Part shown: positions 61,155-64,000 of the stretch, piece after piece
Layout: each line of letters starts with the position of its first letter
Position numbering within the stretch: the stretch's first letter is position 1
NCBI GenBank assembly: GCA_004963905.1
Contig: SUGL01000009.1
Coordinates: forward strand, 62,001-126,000
DNA from: Mesorhizobium sp.
GTDB taxonomy: Bacteria; Pseudomonadota; Alphaproteobacteria; Rhizobiales; Rhizobiaceae
DNA length: 64,000 bases
Direction: 5' to 3'
Made by a program: the position numbers and the translations under genes
The notes under the pieces: generated by a model
The model's input: the letters and a program-made list of their open reading frames with translations, nothing else
Told to the model about the DNA's origin: nothing
The model's database searches: none

Positions 61155-64000
61155 ATGACCCCAATCTCCGCACCGGCGGCAGCGATTGCCGCGGCGCCGC
61201 TCCCGCTCGCGAGGCCCGACACTTCCGCCGCGGTGTTCGCCGCCGCGACCCTTCTCCTTCCCCATCTCGAGCGCGGTGAACGCATCGATGCGCCGATCCT
61301 GCGCGGCAGCATGGAGATCGCCTTCGGCGCTTCCGATGCCACCGGCGCCTGGGGCTGGAAGCAGGCTTACGAAGCCTGCGAGGCGGCCACTGTCCTGTTC
61401 CTGCGCAAATACGGAAAGGCGCTGTTCCGCAAAGCCGCGTCTCCGACTCTTCGGCTTTCCGCTCTGTCGAAGATCGCCTCGCTCCTGCCGACGCACACGC
61501 GCCGCTCCGAAGAGTCGCAGGCCTTCCAGCAGTTCTCGACGCCGATCCCACTCGGCTTGGTCGCCGCCACGGCCGCCGGCATCACGCCAGCCGACCGAGT
61601 GCTGGAGCCTTCGGCCGGCACCGGTCTCCTCGCCATTCTCGCCGAGATCGCCGGCGGCGTGCTGCTCCTCAATGAGCTCGCCGAGATGCGCGCCGGCCTT
61701 CTCTCCTCCCTCTTTGCGGCCGTTCCAGTCACACGCTTCGATGCCGCCCAGATTGACGATCACCTCGATCCCAGCGCCGTGCCGAGCGTCGTGCTGATGA
61801 ACCCCCCGTTTTCGGTGATGGCCAATGTCGAAGGGCGTGTCGCCGACGCGGTCTTTCGTCATGTCGCTTCGGCGCTGGCGCGCCTCGCGCCTGGCGGGCG
61901 GCTGGTGACGATCACTGGAGCCAGCTTCGCGCCCGACAAGCCTGCCTGGGCGGCTGGCTTCCGTCGCCTGCAGGAGCGCGGCCGTGTTGTCTTTTCCGCG
62001 GCAATAGACGGCGCCGTCTACGCCAGGCATGGCACGACTTTTCCCACGCGGCTCACCGTCATCGACAAGCTGCCGGCCGACGATCCCGGCGTCTTCTCCG
62101 CCGCGCCGGGCGTCGCACCCGATGCTGCCACGCTCTTGGCCTGGGTCGGCGCTCACGTCCCGGCGCGCATCCCGCTCGTCCTTCCGGCCCTTTCGGCCTC
62201 TGACTCGACGGTAGCCGTGCCGCGTACCGTGCGCTGCTATGCCGCCAACGCCGCGCGCGCATCATCGGCGCCACTCGCCGAGCCTGATGGCATCGAGCTT
62301 ACCTACGACACCGTCGAGGTCCCGCACGCCGAAAACGACAGCATCAGCGATGCCATCTATGAGCCATACGGACTTCAGGCGATCCGTATTCCCGGCTCTC
62401 AGGCGCACCCGACACAGCTTGTGCAATCGGCGGCCATGGCGAGCGTCACGCCGCCGCGGCCGAGCTACCGGCCGCGCCTGCCGCACAACATTCTCGACCT
62501 TCTCTCCGACGCACAGCTCGAGACGGTGATCTATGCCGGTGAGGCGCATTCGCAATTCCTCGCGGGCGTCTGGACGGTGGACGACACCTTCGATGTCGTC
62601 ACGGCCGCCCCGGAGGACGCCGCGCACGCCGTCCGCTTCCGCCAAGGCTTCATGATCGGCGACGGCACGGGAGTCGGCAAAGGGCGGGAATCGGCGGCCA
62701 TCATTCTCGATCATTGGATGCAGGGGCGCCGCAAGGCGGTCTGGATCTCGAAGTCCGACAAGTTGATCGAGGACGCCCAGCGCGATTGGTCGGCGCTCGG
62801 CATGGAACGGCTGCTTGTCACGCCGCTCTCACGCTTCGCGCAGGGCAAGCCGATCATGCTGCCTGAGGGCGTCCTATTCACCACCTATGCCACGCTGCGC
62901 TCCGACGAGCGCGGCGACAAGGTTTCGCGGGTCAAACAGATTGTCGAATGGTTGGGCGCCGATTTCGACGGCGTGATCGTGTTCGACGAGAGCCATGCCA
63001 TGCAGAATGCCGTTGGCGCCAAGGGCGAGCGGGGCAACATTGCCCCCAGCCGGCAGGGCCGCGCGGGGCTCAGGCTGCAGCACGCCTTGCCGAACGCCCG
63101 CATCCTCTATGTCTCAGCCACCGGCGCCACGACGGTTCACAATCTCGCTTATGCGCAGCGGCTCGGCCTCTGGGGCGGCGAGCACTTTCCGTTCTCGACC
63201 CGCGCAGAGTTCGTCGAGGCTATCGAATCCGGCGGCGTCGCCGCGATGGAGGTGCTGGCTCGCGACTTGCGCGCACTCGGCCTCTACACCGCCCGCTCGC
63301 TCTCCTTTGCCGGCGTCGAATACGAGCTGGTCGAGCACGAGCTGACGCCCGAGCAGGTCCGCATCTACGATGCCTATGCGGGCGCCTTCGCCATCATCCA
63401 CAACAACCTCGTTGCGGCGATGCAGGCGGCCAACATCACCGGCAGCTCTGGCACGCTGAACGCCCAGGCAAAGTCGGCAGCTCGCTCGGCCTTCGAGTCC
63501 GCCAAGCAGCGCTTTTTCGGCCATCTGCTCACCAGCATGAAGACGCCGACGCTGATCCGGTCAATCAGCCGCGACTTGGCAAATGGTCACTCGGCGGTCA
63601 TTCAGATCGTTTCCACCGGCGAGGCGCTGATGGAACGGCGCCTAGCCGAGTTGCCGACCGAGGAATGGAACGATGTTCGCGTCGACATCACGCCGCGCGA
63701 ATATGTGCTCGACTACCTGGCCCATTCCTTCCCGGTGCGGCTCTATGAGCCGTTCACGGACTCGGAGGGCAATTTGTCGTCGCGCCCAGTCTACCGCGAC
63801 GGCCAGCCGGTCGAGAGCCGCGACGCCGTTGCCCGCCGCGACGAACTGATCGCCAAGCTCGCAAGCCTGCCGCCCGTACCCGGTGCGCTCGACCAGATAG
63901 TCCAGCATTTCGGGATCGACATCGTGGCCGAGGTCACCGGCCGGTCGCGGCGTATCGTGCGCAAGCCTGGGTCAGTTCCAGGCGGCGATCGCCTCGCGGT
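61155..64000 (+). CDS. N6-methyltransferase-like domain plus Strawberry-notch (SNO) type helicase (partial, 3' end off the window)
   Basis: Open from ATG 61155 (GAGGAT upstream) to the window end, 948 codons seen. Residues about 100-330 resemble a class I methyltransferase with motif I VLEPSAGTGLLAILAE and the amino-methyltransferase motif IV VLMNPPFSVM. From about residue 440 it is a superfamily 2 ATPase of the Strawberry-notch group: Q-motif-like DAQLETVIYAGEAH, Walker A MIGDGTGVGKGRESA, DEAD-box variant VFDESHAMQN, motif III VSATGATTVHNL. Such large proteins are a hallmark of alphaproteobacterial plasmids and ICEs; proposed roles are DNA modification or antirestriction during transfer. Confidence 0.9.
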   Translation, partial: MTPISAPAAAIAAAPLPLARPDTSAAVFAAATLLLPHLERGERIDAPILRGSMEIAFGASDATGAWGWKQAYEACEAATVLFLRKYGKALFRKAASPTLRLSALSKIASLLPTHTRRSEESQAFQQFSTPIPLGLVAATAAGITPADRVLEPSAGTGLLAILAEIAGGVLLLNELAEMRAGLLSSLFAAVPVTRFDAAQIDDHLDPSAVPSVVLMNPPFSVMANVEGRVADAVFRHVASALARLAPGGRLVTITGASFAPDKPAWAAGFRRLQERGRVVFSAAIDGAVYARHGTTFPTRLTVIDKLPADDPGVFSAAPGVAPDAATLLAWVGAHVPARIPLVLPALSASDSTVAVPRTVRCYAANAARASSAPLAEPDGIELTYDTVEVPHAENDSISDAIYEPYGLQAIRIPGSQAHPTQLVQSAAMASVTPPRPSYRPRLPHNILDLLSDAQLETVIYAGEAHSQFLAGVWTVDDTFDVVTAAPEDAAHAVRFRQGFMIGDGTGVGKGRESAAIILDHWMQGRRKAVWISKSDKLIEDAQRDWSALGMERLLVTPLSRFAQGKPIMLPEGVLFTTYATLRSDERGDKVSRVKQIVEWLGADFDGVIVFDESHAMQNAVGAKGERGNIAPSRQGRAGLRLQHALPNARILYVSATGATTVHNLAYAQRLGLWGGEHFPFSTRAEFVEAIESGGVAAMEVLARDLRALGLYTARSLSFAGVEYELVEHELTPEQVRIYDAYAGAFAIIHNNLVAAMQAANITGSSGTLNAQAKSAARSAFESAKQRFFGHLLTSMKTPTLIRSISRDLANGHSAVIQIVSTGEALMERRLAELPTEEWNDVRVDITPREYVLDYLAHSFPVRLYEPFTDSEGNLSSRPVYRDGQPVESRDAVARRDELIAKLASLPPVPGALDQIVQHFGIDIVAEVTGRSRRIVRKPGSVPGGDRLA

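Overview
The window reads as chromosomal or megaplasmid DNA of a rhizobial alphaproteobacterium, most likely Mesorhizobium or a close relative. The reasons are high GC, many genes of families typical of Rhizobiales (DUF1236, DUF4142, a MucR/Ros-type regulator, HWE histidine kinase, Ku with a stand-alone ATP-dependent ligase), and repeated GGAAC-N17/18-GTT motifs, the promoter form of the alphaproteobacterial general stress sigma factor EcfG/RpoE2. The assignment is by gene content and motif recognition, not by a database search.

Region 1 (1-24 kb) looks like a general-stress-response island. It holds a fused protein-L-isoaspartate methyltransferase/erythromycin-esterase-like gene, a PoxB-like TPP enzyme, a broken alpha/beta hydrolase, envelope and periplasmic stress proteins (GSP17M-like, DUF4142, DUF1236 with Gln-Gly repeats), a PEBP-family protein, a DUF2231 membrane protein with a PQQ-type sorbosone dehydrogenase, a nucleotidyltransferase-fold/metallophosphoesterase pair, the NHEJ genes ku and an ATP-dependent DNA ligase, a GFA-family protein, an isochorismatase-family hydrolase, a YdeP-type molybdopterin oxidoreductase, an FAD monooxygenase and several small proteins. 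I count thirteen EcfG-like promoters here on both strands, plus one at 50.3 kb. Two sit so close to the start codon that leaderless transcripts are predicted.

Region 2 (24-35.8 kb) is a self-contained selenocysteine module. It has selD, the selenoprotein formate dehydrogenase fdnGHI (in-frame UGA at codon 200 followed by a SECIS-like hairpin), fdhE, selA, a Sel1-repeat gene, selB, and the tRNA-Sec gene lying inside the 3' end of the selB reading frame.

Region 3 (36-46.2 kb) is a divergent catabolic locus under an FCD-type GntR regulator with a near-perfect 20-bp palindromic operator. Leftward are a DHDPS-family aldolase and two Gfo/Idh/MocA oxidoreductases. Rightward are a complete peptide/nickel-type ABC importer and a second DHDPS-family enzyme. 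The substrate is unknown, probably a sugar-acid-like or amino compound.

Region 4 (46.2-53.6 kb) is gene-poor. It has a DUF4396 membrane domain fused to a two-domain multicopper oxidase, small proteins, an Xre/RES toxin-antitoxin pair whose toxin appears to have lost its ATG, and a MucR/Ros-like regulator.

Region 5 (53.6-64 kb) is mobile-element backbone of plasmid or ICE type. It contains ArdC antirestriction protein, a truncated DUF2958 gene, a two-component pair (HWE kinase and receiver) that appears inserted there, a large ParB-like protein, small backbone genes of which two are frameshifted, and a methyltransferase plus Strawberry-notch-type helicase running off the right edge. ardC and the parB-like gene share a conserved leader of about 80 nt.
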